Shown: positions 1 through 10,967 of the stretch, one piece after another
Layout of the letters: each line of letters begins with the position of its first letter
Position numbering within the stretch: the stretch's first letter is position 1
DNA from: Flabesymbios commensalis
Taxonomy: Eukaryota; Annelida; Polychaeta; Terebellida; Flabelligeridae
Direction of reading: 5' to 3'
NCBI GenBank assembly: GCA_964017125.1
Contig: OZ024909.1
Location: 54,383,085-54,447,084, forward strand
DNA: 64,000 bases
The notes under the pieces: generated by a model
Database searches by the model: none
Told to the model about the DNA's origin: nothing
The model's input: the letters and a program-made list of their open reading frames with translations, nothing else
Translations under genes and position numbers: made by a program

Positions 1-92
1 CATAGGTCTACATGTAGAATTTGAATCTAAACATACATGCTTGTATGCCAATTTAGCTATGCTACTTATCCTGCTAGGGTGATTTATTTAAA

Positions 93-130
93 TTGAGGTT
101 GTGTCTCGCTACCGCGATCCACAACCTCAA
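93..130. repeat. Short dispersed hairpin, ACTTGAAG family, copy 1
   Basis: Inverted repeat with stem TTGAGGTTGTG / CACAACCTCAA and a loop reading TCTCGCTACCGCGATC. The same stem-loop plan recurs at 303-362, 48,943-48,987 and 63,861-63,923, so it is a dispersed family and not a chance palindrome. This copy has a G for A change in the stem that is matched on the other arm (GAGG / CCTC), so pairing is kept. Confidence 0.75.
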
Positions 131-268
131 GTGGTTGAAAATTACTCATATTTGTTTAATTTGAGACCAAACATTATAAACCAAAAGATACAATCCTAAA
201 CGTCCTAGTTGTCCCTTTCCGTTTCATTTGAATACCTATGTCATGTGTCTATGGCTATAATCTGACGT

Positions 269-549
269 TCAACCCTTTAACCGCCAAATTATTCAATTTG
301 AATTTTCACTCACTTGAAGTTGTGTCTCGCTGACGCGATCCACAACTTCAAGTGAGTGAAAATTATTCAGATTTGACAAAATGGAGGTCAACTCTTTTCA
401 AACCTTGCTGATTGATGTCACATTTGATCTTAAACATATTTAAAATGTGGTACTTAATCTGTTAATGTGCTAATAAAATATGAAAACCCGAATATATGCG
501 GCACCGGTGGTTAACGGGTTAAAGTCGATTCCCGCATTGAAAGGGTTAA
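269..549. mobile_element. TTAA-flanked MITE (piggyBac-like ends), 281 bp
   Basis: The left end reads TCAA then CCCTTTAACCGCC. The right end, in reverse complement, reads TTAA then CCCTTTCAATGCGGG. The ends resemble the clearer TTAA elements at 7,398, 10,618, 10,816, 59,887 and 61,028. TTAA target duplication is typical of piggyBac-like transposition. One flank is TCAA, which I read as a mutated TTAA. The hairpin at 303-362 lies inside. Boundaries are less certain than for the other copies. Confidence 0.4.
303..362. repeat. Short dispersed hairpin, ACTTGAAG family, copy 2
   Basis: An almost perfect 60-bp hairpin. The arms begin TTTTCACTCACTTGAAG and end CTTCAAGTGAGTGAAAA. The loop TCTCGCTGACGCGATC is itself partly self-complementary. 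It shares arms and loop with the copies at 93, 48,943 and 63,861. Confidence 0.85.
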
Positions 550-2635
550 ATCTTACCTAATGTCGCATGAGATGGTGACGGAATCGCAAGCATTTTGTTA
601 AACAAAACATAACATCTACCATTGTAGGGCAGAGACTAAAGTAAATATACAATGTGGCAACTCAGTCTAAGATTTCCGTGTGTTTCACTGCTAAAATGAA
701 CATTATACAATCAACCATCGAAGTACGGTTAACATTGTTAATGACATGACATTAGTGCTAACTACCTTGGTCTCATGTGTTGCATCACTAGCCAGCACTA
801 AACATCAAAGACGTCCTACTGGCCATAAACATGATAAACATGATAAAAGTCAGCACCGTCTACTTGTGTACATGGGAACTTCAGATTAGATTTTGGTTTC
901 CGCGGTTTTTCTGGGAAATTCATCACATCAGAGTGGAATGTATACCTGTTTAGCACGACTTCACGTTTAATATACATGTGTAACGCAAATTTGAAAGCCC
1001 TTGAATGCTTTCTCTGTGTTTTGGTTAGTATGTATATTCAGTGTTAAGCAGGTAAATGTTAAGGCCTACAACTATTATAAATTGTTTTTTTTAAACCTAA
1101 AATTGTTCAATTGCAATGAATTTTAAAGGTTATATTTTGCTTTATTCAAGGCTCTTTCTACATAAAACAAAACCACAGAAGTCCCAGCGCACCCGTCGCG
1201 GCATAGAATTTGATCTATTTATAATATTTTGTATATAGAACATATGACACATTTGACTCCAAATCATGAAAGTTGTGCCCAAAACATTCGCTATGGCGTG
1301 TGTTATTATAAAACTAAATAGCCTTGACCCGCATTACACCTATAGCTATCTAATACAATGAAGTATGAGGGAGGAGGACTCATATATTGTAACATCTTAC
1401 CTTATTATATATACCGGTAATTTTAATTCTCTAATATATGGCTAACAGGGATATCCCTCCCCGAAAGCTCACATTTTGTTTTATAGTTAGAGTCTAGCTA
1501 CATGTATGTAGCTACATGTTTGCCAGATATCAGGGATATGAAACATGTTAAAGTAAACAATTTAATTTGATCCAGCTAAAACATTTCAGGGTACATCCTT
1601 CTATGACGTCTTACATTTTATTGTCGTGGTCTCTTAAATCAAAATGGAACAAGCTGCAATATAGTTGTGCCTCAAGAATCATGATTTACCGAGGTAACGC
1701 AGTAACTTCTTCTGTAATTTCGAAAAAAACTTGTTTGTAATATCTCTGCACAACCCCCCTCCACACCCCCCACACACCCCCCCTCCTCTGGGTAACATCA
1801 TAGTTCATAACCAAGTATGCATGCCGAAATACAGTGGAGACCGAGCATCGGACCGCCTCACAAAGCGGATCATCCCGAAAAACGGACCACCTTCAGCCAG
1901 TCCCAAATTTCTCCCCATTCACATAATGTATTGTCAGATTCAGAAAGCGGACCGACCCGCGATTCGGACACGGACCACCTTTTATAATCAGAGTACACAG
2001 ACCATCCACATACAATTACCTTATTTGACAATACGTAAAAGCAGACTGGGAAAGACTAAACCTCGCACTGAGTACATAAAATTGGGAATTATGTTTCAAA
2101 GACGACAACATTGATAATTGCTCCTCTAAACATTGCTAAACGAAACGAAACGTTTATTTATCTTGCACGTAGCCTATACGACAGCCAAAATAAACTATGA
2201 ACAGCAACAAATTGAATGATAAAATAAACAGTTTTGCCCCAGGCTCTTCGAGATCATTGTGGCAAACAAAAGGACGAAACAGAATCTCGCTTAAACAACA
2301 ATAAATGTTGTGAATTAAAAATTCGTGATATTTAAAATCTCTGGATCGCAATGTGAGGTAGTGGGTCTGACCTACCAGCTAGCCCACTTATCATGATTAT
2401 ATCATGTTTTCTCTGAAGCTTTAAACAAAAAATACAAGAGCACAGATATTAATGCAGAATATATTTTTTGAGAAACTACAATACAGAACAATAAATATAT
2501 TCACGAAATATTCATTATAAAACACAAAAACAAAATAAACAATATTAGTTTTTTTTCACGAATGTAAACAATAATATAAATCACAAAGTAACTTATAAAC
2601 AAAATTTTCTTCTTATGCTGGATTATACATTCAGA
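550..2635. other. No recognisable gene
   Basis: AT-rich sequence without a credible gene. The longest frame (1,731-2,114, plus strand) starts in a C-rich run and translates to low-complexity Pro/His-rich sequence. From about 1,832 to 1,980 the words CGGACC and CGGACCACC recur several times, which may be one end of an old repeat whose partner I cannot find. Confidence 0.6.
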
Positions 2636-3040
2636 GTTTCGCATGTAGTTGTAGGAAGGGGGGGGGGTAGATTCTGGGGGGATGGGGTAGATTCTGGCAG
2701 GGTCGCATATAGTTGTTGAATAGGTATATTCTGGTGAGGGAGCGGTAGATTCTGAGAGGGTCGCATATCCATGATATAGATGTAAGCGGCTTATAATCTG
2801 GGTTATAATCTGAGAGGGAGGGGCAAATTCTGAGAGCGGTGTATATCATAGATGTTTAATTGAGAGGGGGGCATATTATGGGAGAGAGGGGTAGATTCTG
2901 GAAGCGTCGCACATACTAGTGAAAAAAGGGGGGATACACTTTGGGAGGGAGGGGTACAAGGGAGGGTGAGGGGTAGATTCTATGAGCGTCGCATATAGTT
3001 GTAGGGATTTGGTGGAGTATATTCTGGGAAGATTCGGAAA
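2636..3040. repeat. G-rich degenerate minisatellite
   Basis: Imperfect repeats of a unit built from GGGTAGATTCTGG followed by GCGTCGCATATAGTTGTAG, with variable G runs between. Unit length drifts, so I cannot fix an exact period. The minus-strand frame here (2,631-2,849) is a by-product of the repeat. Confidence 0.7.
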
Positions 3041-3960
3041 TCACATGAAAATCGACATGATATGTAAACTTTAAATAAAATGTGCCAATAATTTATATAG
3101 GAAACAATAAGCAACAATATAAAGAGATCAGAGAACAACGTGAAGAAAAAGAACAAGAAGACCTCAGGAGACCTCAGGAGAGTTAGAACATGCTTGGTGA
3201 GGGACTAGATAAATACTAGTTTCTCGGCTCATCTATACATTGCCCCTTCTGCTTATTGGATCTCCCCATTTTTGGCATGTTGACTCAATCGAAGTACCTC
3301 AATCGAAATAAAAACGGGTTGGAACTTGGTCGTATTTATAGCAGATCAGATTGCAGCACACCCTGGAGCCATTTTTATCGTGTTAAACATGTTAAAGACT
3401 GATTGATGCCTGAGAACGCAATGCAAACGGGCAAGACTGACCATGAACTGGTTTGAACGGACATGGCGTAGTGAGAACTGTGCAATAGCTGCCTAGAACG
3501 GGCCAAGAACGGGCTGAAACTTACTGGGCGCGGGGTCAAACGGGAACAGGATGGATTGAAACTTGTTAATGCTAGGTTTACACTAAGTTCCCGGCGGCCA
3601 CGGCGGCCACGTTTCAGGCCACCGTGGAGAAAACGGGATGGACGAGGGGCAACGCAGGGCGGCGGGATGGACAAACATTTCGTGTTCAGGCAGTTGGATG
3701 CCTACATACAAAGTCACGAGTCATTGGAACCAGCGGTTCATGAGTTAGACAGGCTAACGTATTGACAAGGGCTCGAAAAGTTAAAAATGGTCACAATTCG
3801 AGCAAAATCATTCATTATAATTAGGCCTAGGCTACCACATGTATCTTGTCAAGAATGGTCCAAAAAGGACGGTGCAAAACTATCCAATCCCACATTTTAA
3901 AATGGCTTTAATTCCACTATGTTATCACAAATTGTGGTAAAAATAGTGTAAAAAAAATAG
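3041..3960. other. Unassigned sequence with a GC-rich patch
   Basis: Mostly unremarkable. From about 3,380 to 3,690 the base composition becomes GC-rich and contains the tandem CGGCGGCCACGGCGGCCACG. The overlapping frames on both strands (3,375-3,674 and 3,556-3,765) show no family I know, and I do not call a gene. Confidence 0.5.
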
Positions 3961-4414
3961 CCAATAATTGATGGCAGGACCCCTCAGCCGTAGCCTCTGT
4001 CCATCAATATCAATAATTATAAATGTATGCAAGTGTGGCCCTAAGTCAAAGCGTTATGAAGTTATCACGCTTACAAGCCATTTTTGGTCTCCGTTAGTGT
4101 CATACACATGATGTAAAAAAAGGAGGGCCCCAAGTCAAGGCGTTATGAAGTTATCGCGCTTACAAGCCATTTTGGTTTCTGTGACCTGGTAACCTTGAAA
4201 TCAGGTGAAGGTCACTAAATGTCGGACTTGACCTTCGGATTAGTGTTATACACACAAGGTAAAAAAATAAGGCCCTATGGTCAAGTCAAAAACTCATTTG
4301 ACCTTGAGCAAATTGCAACAGAAATAATTTTAGGTGTTTTGGCCTTCACAAATACATCCAGATTAACATACGAAAATCTTAAGAAATATTCGATGCGGAA
4401 CAATGCAAAATTCA

Positions 4415-4427
4415 AGGTCAAAGGTCA
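4415..4427 (+). promoter_or_regulatory. DR1 nuclear-receptor-type sequence
   Basis: AGGTCA-A-AGGTCA is an exact direct repeat with one spacer, the textbook binding arrangement for HNF4/RXR-type nuclear receptors. It is embedded in a repeat, so the match is certain but any regulatory role is only a possibility. Confidence 0.35.
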
Positions 4428-4559
4428 ATAATTCCAAGGTCAAATATGATTTTTTTTTAGAAAATAAGGATAGAAACAAGTGTAAAACCTCTTTTTTTGT
4501 GTAATTTTAACTGGGGAATCCATTTCATATATTATTTTTATGATTCAAGGTCATCCTCA

Positions 4560-4572
4560 AGGTCAAAGGTCA
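4560..4572 (+). promoter_or_regulatory. Second DR1 nuclear-receptor-type sequence
   Basis: A second exact AGGTCA-A-AGGTCA, in the next repeat unit. Its recurrence follows from the array. Confidence 0.35.
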
Positions 4573-5375
4573 TATCGAAGGTTAAATAAACAAAAATATG
4601 ATTTCTAGCAAATAATGCTAGGAACATGTGTAATACCTCATTTCATGGAATTTTGACTGGAAAATCTATTTATAGTATTATTTTGGTTATTGAAGGTCAT
4701 CTTCAAGGTTATCTTCAAGGTCAAAAAGTCAATTTCAAGGTCAAAGGTATAACAATTTGTCAAAATATGATGTTTAACAAACACAAATAGCAAGAAGTGT
4801 AATATTTATGGTTGATGAGATTTTGATTTAATAATCCATTTCTCGTATTATTTTGCTGATCAAAGGTCATCTTCAAGGTCAAAACCTCAATTTCAAGTTC
4901 AAGTAAGCGAAAAATATGATTTGTAACAGACACCACAACGAGCAAGTGCAATACCTCTTTTCTGTGTGATTTTTGACTAGAAAATCAATTTATAGTATTA
5001 TTTCAGTGATTGAAGGTCATCTTCGAGGTCATTTTCAAGGTCAAAAAGTCAATTACAGGGTCAAAGGTATATATGATTTTCTACAAACACAAATAGCAAG
5101 AAGTGTAATATATATGTTCGATGTGATTTTGACTAAATAATCCATTTCTGGTAATGTCTTGATGATTAAAGGTCATCTTCATGGTCAAAACTAAGCGAAA
5201 AACATGATTTGTAATGTTCAGATAACACTACAAACAAGTTTAATAACTCTTTTCTGTGTGATTTTTTATCAGAAAATCAATTTCTGGCATTATTTTAGTG
5301 ATTCACGGTCATCAGCAAGGTTCAAAGGTCAATTTAAGGACCAAGTGACCAGAAAATATGCCCTTTGACGCTTCC

Positions 5376-6220
5376 TGGTCGCCCATTAGGTCGTCCACAT
5401 CACCATTTTATGCGAAGCTGTCACTTTTTAAAGCACCGTCTCTCTCTCTAATGATTTTCCGTCGCCCTTTATGCATCTGCATCGCCCTTCATTACCTCTC
5501 TATTACCCTTTAACACCTCTCTGTCACCTTCTAGTACCCCTTCGCTTTTCAGTCAACCTTTAACGCATCTCTGAGTCCTTTTAACGCCTCTCCTTCGCCC
5601 ACTAACAGCTTCCCATCACCATTTAATGCCTCTTCGTCACCCTTCAATGCCTCCTGATCGACTTTTAACGCCTTCTGGTCGCCACATCACCCTTTGATAT
5701 GTTATTGTCACCTATTAACGCACCTGTCACACTTTAACGTTTTCTCGTTGCCTTTTTTGCGTCTCCATGGCACATTAACGCCTTTTTTGTTGCACTTGAA
5801 GACCTTTTCATCGCCATTTAATGCATCTCCGTAGCTCTTCAAGGCGTCTTTGTCGCCCTTTAAAGCCTATCTTTCGCCTATGCCTTCCCATCGCCATATG
5901 GCGTCTCTGTGTCGCCCTTTAAATCGTTCTCATCACTCTTTAGCACCTCTCCATTACCCTTTGGTGCCTTTCTAACGACCTATAATGCATTTTTCGAATT
6001 GATTGCCTCTACATCGCCCTGAATTATGCATAACCGTTACCTTATTAATGCATCCATCGTCTTTTATGTATATTCATAGCGCCTTAACATATCCTTGTTA
6101 CAAATTGAAGCTTTTCTGTGGTCCCTTAAACGCCTCTTTGTTAACAACTGCCTATCGCGTTTTAGTGTGTCGCCATCGGAAAGGTAACGACTCTGTGGCT
6201 TTTTCTCGTCACCGTTTTAA
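5376..6220 (+). repeat. 21-bp degenerate satellite, block 1
   Basis: Tandem units of about 21 bp with consensus close to CGCCCTTTAACGCCTCTCCAT. Identity between neighbours is modest, but the phase is kept over hundreds of bases. Most units contain TTTAA, i.e. a TTAA word. Further blocks of the same unit are at 6,936, 7,713, 9,651, 10,740 and 12,030. No protein is encoded: since 21 is a multiple of three, spurious open frames of the form SPFNASS arise. Confidence 0.85.
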
Positions 6221-6405
6221 CTCATAGCAGTCTGGCCGTTTTGACATTGGACGTCTGTGTGGTCTGGCCATTTTTGTGATTTTGAGACATATTCTGAAAC
6301 TCCAAATACACATTTAGAATGATATTATATATATTTCCCATACACCAAAGGAACACACATACAATATATAACCAGAATACACTTTATTTAATTGGCCAAT
6401 GTGAT

Positions 6406-6419
6406 GTTGCCATGGTAAC
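6406..6419. promoter_or_regulatory. X-box-like palindrome (RFX type)
   Basis: GTTGCCATGGTAAC fits the RFX X-box pattern of two GTTRCC half-sites. It lies inside a transposable element with no gene nearby, so function is unsupported. Confidence 0.2.
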
Positions 6420-6855
6420 GGACAGCCATATGCTAATTAGATAGTGAAATTTTCGGAAATTTTGTTTAAAAATGCTATTTTTGATATCCACGGAGATTCA
6501 GGGGTACAACATTATATCAATTCACATAAAATATATTAAAATACATCACAGACGAAGAAGCATTCAATATAGGTCTATACACACAAATTAATAGGGTAGA
6601 TAAGTTATCATCATGGGATATAGTAATCTTTCTAAATCCCTTGAGGGGCATACCAGATTTCATATTTTGAGATGACATTCCCAACTCATCAGGGAAATGC
6701 CGAAAACCTCGTATTCATCTAAGCCTGGAGTTCAATGTTTAGTTCAAAAATGGTTGTGACACAGATAAATCAACTCTTTATGTTCTAGGTCCCCCATGCG
6801 GTGTTCATAGTTGTGTAAGTGACGTAATTTCGTGAATGGTCAAGCATTATTGCTA

Positions 6856-6930
6856 GGTCTGAGCTGGGCTCAGACTTAGACTGCAGCGTCATAAATTCCA
6901 GGTCCGAGCTGGGCTCGGACTTAGACTGCT
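6856..6930. repeat. Two tandem hairpins
   Basis: GTCTGAGCTGGGCTCAGAC followed by TTAGACTGC is repeated 45 bp later as GTCCGAGCTGGGCTCGGAC plus TTAGACTGC. The T/C change in the stem is compensated on the other arm (A/G), so both copies keep perfect pairing. Confidence 0.7.
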
Positions 6931-6935
6931 ATGAG

Positions 6936-7397
6936 GTAACACCTCTCCATCGCCCTTTAATTCATCCCCATCAAGCTTTAACGCTTTTTTGTCGTCCTTT
7001 ACTTCCTCTACATTGCCCTTTATTGCATAACCGTCGCCTATTAAAACATCCTCATAACAACGAGTTTGACGACATTCCGTTGCTGTTTATGCGTTTTTGT
7101 TTTTTTTGCTGCAAATTAAAGGCCTTTCCGCTGCCCCTTAACGAATCTCCATCCTTACACATATTCGACTCCCTTTAATGCCTCCCCATTGCCCTTTAAC
7201 GCCTCACTGGCACCTTTTAACGCCTTCCCCCATTGATCTTTAATGCTTTTCTGTCGACATTCAATTCCTCACTATGGCCATTAAACACCTCTACACCAAT
7301 CACTATTTGCGCCCTTTGATGCTTCCTCGTCGTCCTTTAATGCCTCTTTGTAGCCCCATAGTATTTTTGTTGCAATTGAAAACCTTGCCGTTGCCCT
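6936..7397 (+). repeat. 21-bp degenerate satellite, block 2
   Basis: Same unit as block 1, resuming straight after the 715-bp element with CACCTCTCCATCGCCCTTTAA. Ends in CCCTTTAA, where the next TTAA element is inserted. Confidence 0.8.
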
Positions 7398-7712
7398 TTA
7401 ACCCTTTTAGCTCCATCCATTATGACATGTGCAGTACTGGACCAAAAAAAAGTGCAGTACTGGATCAAAAATGTTCTATTTAGTTCATGACGTCATAATT
7501 GACTGTGCGTCCATGAAGCCGCTGTAGGGAACTATCGGGAAGGTAGTGTTTGTGAAATATGGTCTGAATTGTGACGTATCCGGCTATATTTATTCCGCAG
7601 ATAGCTGTTCAAGTGTGTGTTAAAGGTATGACGGGTATACCCGTCATAATAGTCCATAGGTTGCACAAATCCATGACGGGTATACCCGTCATGATAGACC
7701 TGAAAGGGTTAA
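7398..7712. mobile_element. TTAA MITE, 315 bp, inside the satellite
   Basis: Flanked by TTAA at both ends, with termini TTAACCCTTTTAGC and CTGAAAGGGTTAA, piggyBac-like in style. Inside are two copies of the palindrome ATGACGGGTATACCCGTCAT (7,628 and 7,672 regions) and a short tandem of GTGCAGTACTGGA. It interrupts the 21-bp satellite. No coding capacity. Confidence 0.75.
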
Positions 7713-8085
7713 TATATCTTTATTGCCCTTTAACGCATATTTATCGCCCTTTAATGCCTCCCCATTGCCCTTTAACGTCACTCTGTCGCCTTTGACGCCT
7801 ATATTCACCAGTTAACCCATCACAACGCTTTTATCGCCTTCTCTTCACATGACTATCTAACGCTTCCACGGTGCCCTTTAAAACTTTATCGTAGCCCTTT
7901 ACCGCCCATTCATTAACTTAACGCATTTTCGCCGCCCCTTAACATCTAACCATCACGTTTTATTGCATCTTTGTTGCCTTTTAGCGCCTCTTTGTCGCAA
8001 TGTAATGTGTTCCTGTCACCCTTTAACACATTTTCATCGCCCTTCATCGCCTCTTTGGCGCCCATTAGCGCCTCTTCTAGTTGTG
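7713..8085 (+). repeat. 21-bp degenerate satellite, block 3
   Basis: Continuation of the same satellite after the TTAA element: TTGCCCTTTAACGCATATT, then ATCGCCCTTTAATGCCTCC and so on. Confidence 0.8.
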
Positions 8086-8509
8086 TAGTCATGGTTTAGT
8101 GGTTTATGTAGTATTGTTATCTAAATTGTATTTTTTAGCAATGCACTGAGTGATTTCAATAGGTACATGTATGATGGTCTACTGTTGCTATCGTGTATGA
8201 TAGAAAACAAGGCTACATGTACCGTAGATATATTGTTCATTCCCACATCTTTAGCGTTTTTGCCTTACAATGTAACTTCTTATATTGTTCTTATGCTATG
8301 TAGCTGCACTTATCACTGTTTTAGTGCTTGTAATTGATACCGTCGTTCAGTGATCATATTGTTAACCAGTTAATATACTCATGCATGAAGGATAGGTTTC
8401 CAATTAATTTATCCAGCAATAGGCATTGTGGGGCATTTTGTTGTTTTTTTTAAATCATAATATTGACATTTAGCGGCAACCTATATATATATACAGAACA
8501 GCTCGTTCC
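8086..8509. other. No recognisable gene
   Basis: AT-rich sequence between two repeat arrays. I see nothing in it. Confidence 0.6.
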
Positions 8510-9245
8510 CTATTCACATCAATTTAAAACTGTTTGAGTCAGTATCATGTTATATTTTATTGAAATAAATAAACACAATATGCATGTGGGATAAATTTTG
8601 GCTAATTTCATGTTTTAGATCATGTAGACGCCCATGACCTAGACCTGTACAACGCGAACTTGATATTGTACTATTAATCCGAAATGAAAACCAACCAACA
8701 ACTAATTTACAACTATTAGCGTCAGTATCACCTTATATTTTATTTAAATAACTGGCAAAAATATGCAACAAACCAATATTTGGGATAATTTGCAATCCTA
8801 CATGGCAATGACTTCGGCCTGTGACCTTGATATTCATCACCCCTCAAAAATAACAATAGAACTAATCTTGATTACTAAATGGCCATGACCTTGACCTTCT
8901 CAGCATGACCTTGACATTTTATCACCCGTAAACAATAAAAAAAATCAATTAACAACAAATTTAGCGATATTATAAATCATATCGTACATTGACCTGTAGG
9001 CCAAGGCTACAACACTTGATATTGTACTATTCATCAGAAATAAAAATCAATCAACAACTAATTTACAACTATTAGAGTCAGTATCAGCATATATTATATT
9101 TAAACAACCGAAAAAATATGCACGAAACCGATATTTGGTCTAATTTGTAATCCTACATGGCAATGACCTCGACCTGTTGCACATGACCTTGATATCCATC
9201 ACCCATAAACAATAAGAATAACACAATCAACCAATTAACAACCAA
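8510..9245 (-). repeat. ~180-bp tandem array with TGACCTTGA
   Basis: The landmark GTCAGTATCA recurs near 8,528, 8,711 and 9,066, and related partial units fill the space between, giving a period of about 180 bp. Each unit carries CTACATGGCAATGACCTCGACCT-like words and TGACCTTGATAT, i.e. nuclear-receptor half-sites in the opposite orientation to block 1 of the AAGGTCA array. Confidence 0.7.
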
Positions 9246-9439
9246 TTGACAGCTGTTGTCCGAGGGGCATTTTACAGTATTTTGGACATGCACTCATGAT
9301 TTTTAAACATGTCTTATAAGGTTATTTCTATTTCATAAAGGAAGGCAAGTATTCCAAGTACTATAATCCATACAATTTTTTCTTAAATTATTATTTTTCT
9401 CCAGTGCGGCATCATTTTTCGTTTCAGATTTGGGTTTTT

Positions 9440-9650
9440 TAAATCAGTGATAATATAGACTAGCCTTATTTCAAGGTGAATGGGGCCTAAGCGAGCATGT
9501 GTAATACATCTTCTTCGTGCGATTTTAACTGAAAAAAATCCATTTATGATATTATTTTGATGATCCAAGATCATCTTCAAGGTCGAAAGGTCAATTCCAA
9601 CGTCAAAAATGTAAAAATATGAAACAAAATAGGAAGAAGTGTGATATGTC
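9440..9650 (+). repeat. AAGGTCA-rich repeat, block 2 (single unit)
   Basis: One unit of the 3,961-5,345 family: CGAGCATGTGTAATACATC, GATTTTAACTG, ATTATTTTGATGATCC, then CATCTTCAAGGTCGAAAGG. It runs directly into the next 21-bp satellite block, the same junction order as at 5,345/5,376. Confidence 0.7.
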
Positions 9651-10617
9651 TCTCCGTCACGTTTCAACGCCTCTCCATCGATTTTTAACGCCTCCCCATG
9701 GTCCTTCAAACAACAAATCTAGAACAATTTAATGCCTCTGTGACACATTTGCCGCCTCTTTTTACCCTACAATGCTTTTGATCTGTACGTTTTTCTTTGT
9801 CCTTTAACGCCTTTTTGTCATCCTTTGACGCATCTTCGTTGACTTTACTAGCTTCTATCGCCATTTAACGCCTTCCCATCACCATTTACCGCCTCTCCAT
9901 CGCCCATTAACGCCTTATCATCACTTTTTAAAGCATCTGCAGCGCCTTTTAACGTCTCTCCATCACTCTTTAGTGCATCCCCATCAACCTTTAACACTCT
10001 TTCTTCACCCTTTAGTGCCTTTATGTTACCCTTTGATGCCTCTCTATCCCCATTTAACTCTTCTCAGTTGCCCTTTAGCGATTCTCCATCGTCTTTAAAT
10101 CCTGCTCATCGCCCTTAAAGATCTACCCATCACCCTTCATGCCACCCCGCCAACTTTTAAGGCATCCCGTCACTTTTAACCGCCTCTTCTTTGTCCCTTG
10201 ACGCCTCATCATTGTCCTTCATCGCATCCTCATTGCCCTTTAACGCCTCCTCTTTGCCCTTTAACGCCTTCCCATCGCCATTTAACACACATCTGCAGCA
10301 CATTTCAGCGTCTCTCCATCACCTTTTAATGCATCTCCATCAACCTTTCAATACTTTTCCGTCGCCCTTTGACGTCTCCGTGATCATTTAACGCTTCTCC
10401 ATCACCCTTTAGTAACTATCCGTTGTCTTTAATGCCTTTTTCTCACCCTCACACGCCTATCCACCAAACTTTAACTCTTCTTCATCACCATTTATCTCCT
10501 TCCCATCGCCATTTAACGCTTCCCCATCACCATTTAACGCCTCAGCATCACCCTTTAACACATTCCCATCACTATTTACCACATCTCCAGCGCCTGTTAG
10601 CGCCTCTCTATGACCCT
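9651..10617 (+). repeat. 21-bp degenerate satellite, block 4
   Basis: The best preserved stretch of the satellite. Units such as CACCATTTAACGCCTCAGCAT, CACCCTTTAACACATTCCC and CACTATTTACCACATCTCC follow at exactly 21 bp around 10,490-10,610. Open frames at 10,191-10,391 and 10,423-10,683 come from this periodicity. Confidence 0.85.
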
Positions 10618-10739
10618 TTAACCCTTTCACCGTTGAATCATAATGTCATAAAATGCCTGAGCGCTGAATTAATTATTTCTTAAAAACTGTGATTACTGAT
10701 GTAGTCGCCTTTCAGCGCCACCCGCTGTGAAAGGGTTAA
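10618..10739. mobile_element. TTAA MITE, 122 bp
   Basis: TTAACCCTTTCACCG at the left and CTGTGAAAGGGTTAA at the right give a 4-bp TTAA duplication and ~10-bp inverted ends. Inserted in the satellite; one satellite-like stretch follows before the next TTAA element. Confidence 0.75.
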
Positions 10740-10815
10740 TGCATCTACATCACCTTTAACACTTTCTTCGCCCTTAACCCCTTTACGTCGCTCTTTAACG
10801 TCTCTCCGTCACCAT
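10740..10815 (+). repeat. 21-bp satellite, block 4 remainder
   Basis: About three to four satellite units between two TTAA elements (ACTTTCTTCGCCCTTAACC, CGCTCTTTAACGTCTCTCC). Confidence 0.7.
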
Positions 10816-10967
10816 TTAACCTTTTCAGTACGTGGGCCGTCGCCGCGACGGCCTAAATTGGGTACACTAAAGTACGTGGGCCGTTGCCACGACGGCCTAA
10901 TTATATGACGTCATATTTTTGGGCCCAGTACTCTGGGGAACATTACTGCCAGTAGTGAAAAGGTTAA
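10816..10967. mobile_element. TTAA MITE, 152 bp, with internal tandem duplication
   Basis: Flanked by TTAA, with ends TTAACCTTTTCAGTACG and CCAGTAGTGAAAAGGTTAA. Inside, AGTACGTGGGCCGTCGCC and GCGACGGCCTAA is repeated as AGTACGTGGGCCGTTGCC and ACGACGGCCTAA. No coding capacity. Confidence 0.7.

Larger units (their letters stand above)
3961..5345 (+). repeat. AAGGTCA-rich tandem array, block 1
   Basis: Degenerate tandem repeat of roughly 150-170 bp. Each unit contains a cluster such as TTCAAGGTCAAAGGTCAA, then AAAATATGATTT, then a stretch like AGCAAGAAGTGTAATACCTC, then GATTTTGACTGGAAAATC and TTTATAGTATTATTT. The first part (about 4,040-4,190) is a shorter duplication around AAGCGTTATGAAGTTATC. 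The same family recurs at 9,440, 13,440 (reverse orientation), 14,578, 21,690 and 23,808. Confidence 0.8.
6221..6935. mobile_element. 715-bp TIR element inserted in the 21-bp satellite
   Basis: The left end CTCATAGCAGTCT is matched by AGACTGCTATGAG at the right end, a 13-bp perfect terminal inverted repeat. Satellite units resume directly on both sides, which supports a clean insertion. I cannot assign a clear target duplication. No coding capacity is seen, so it is non-autonomous and of unknown superfamily. The right end holds two tandem hairpins (6,856-6,930). Confidence 0.6.
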
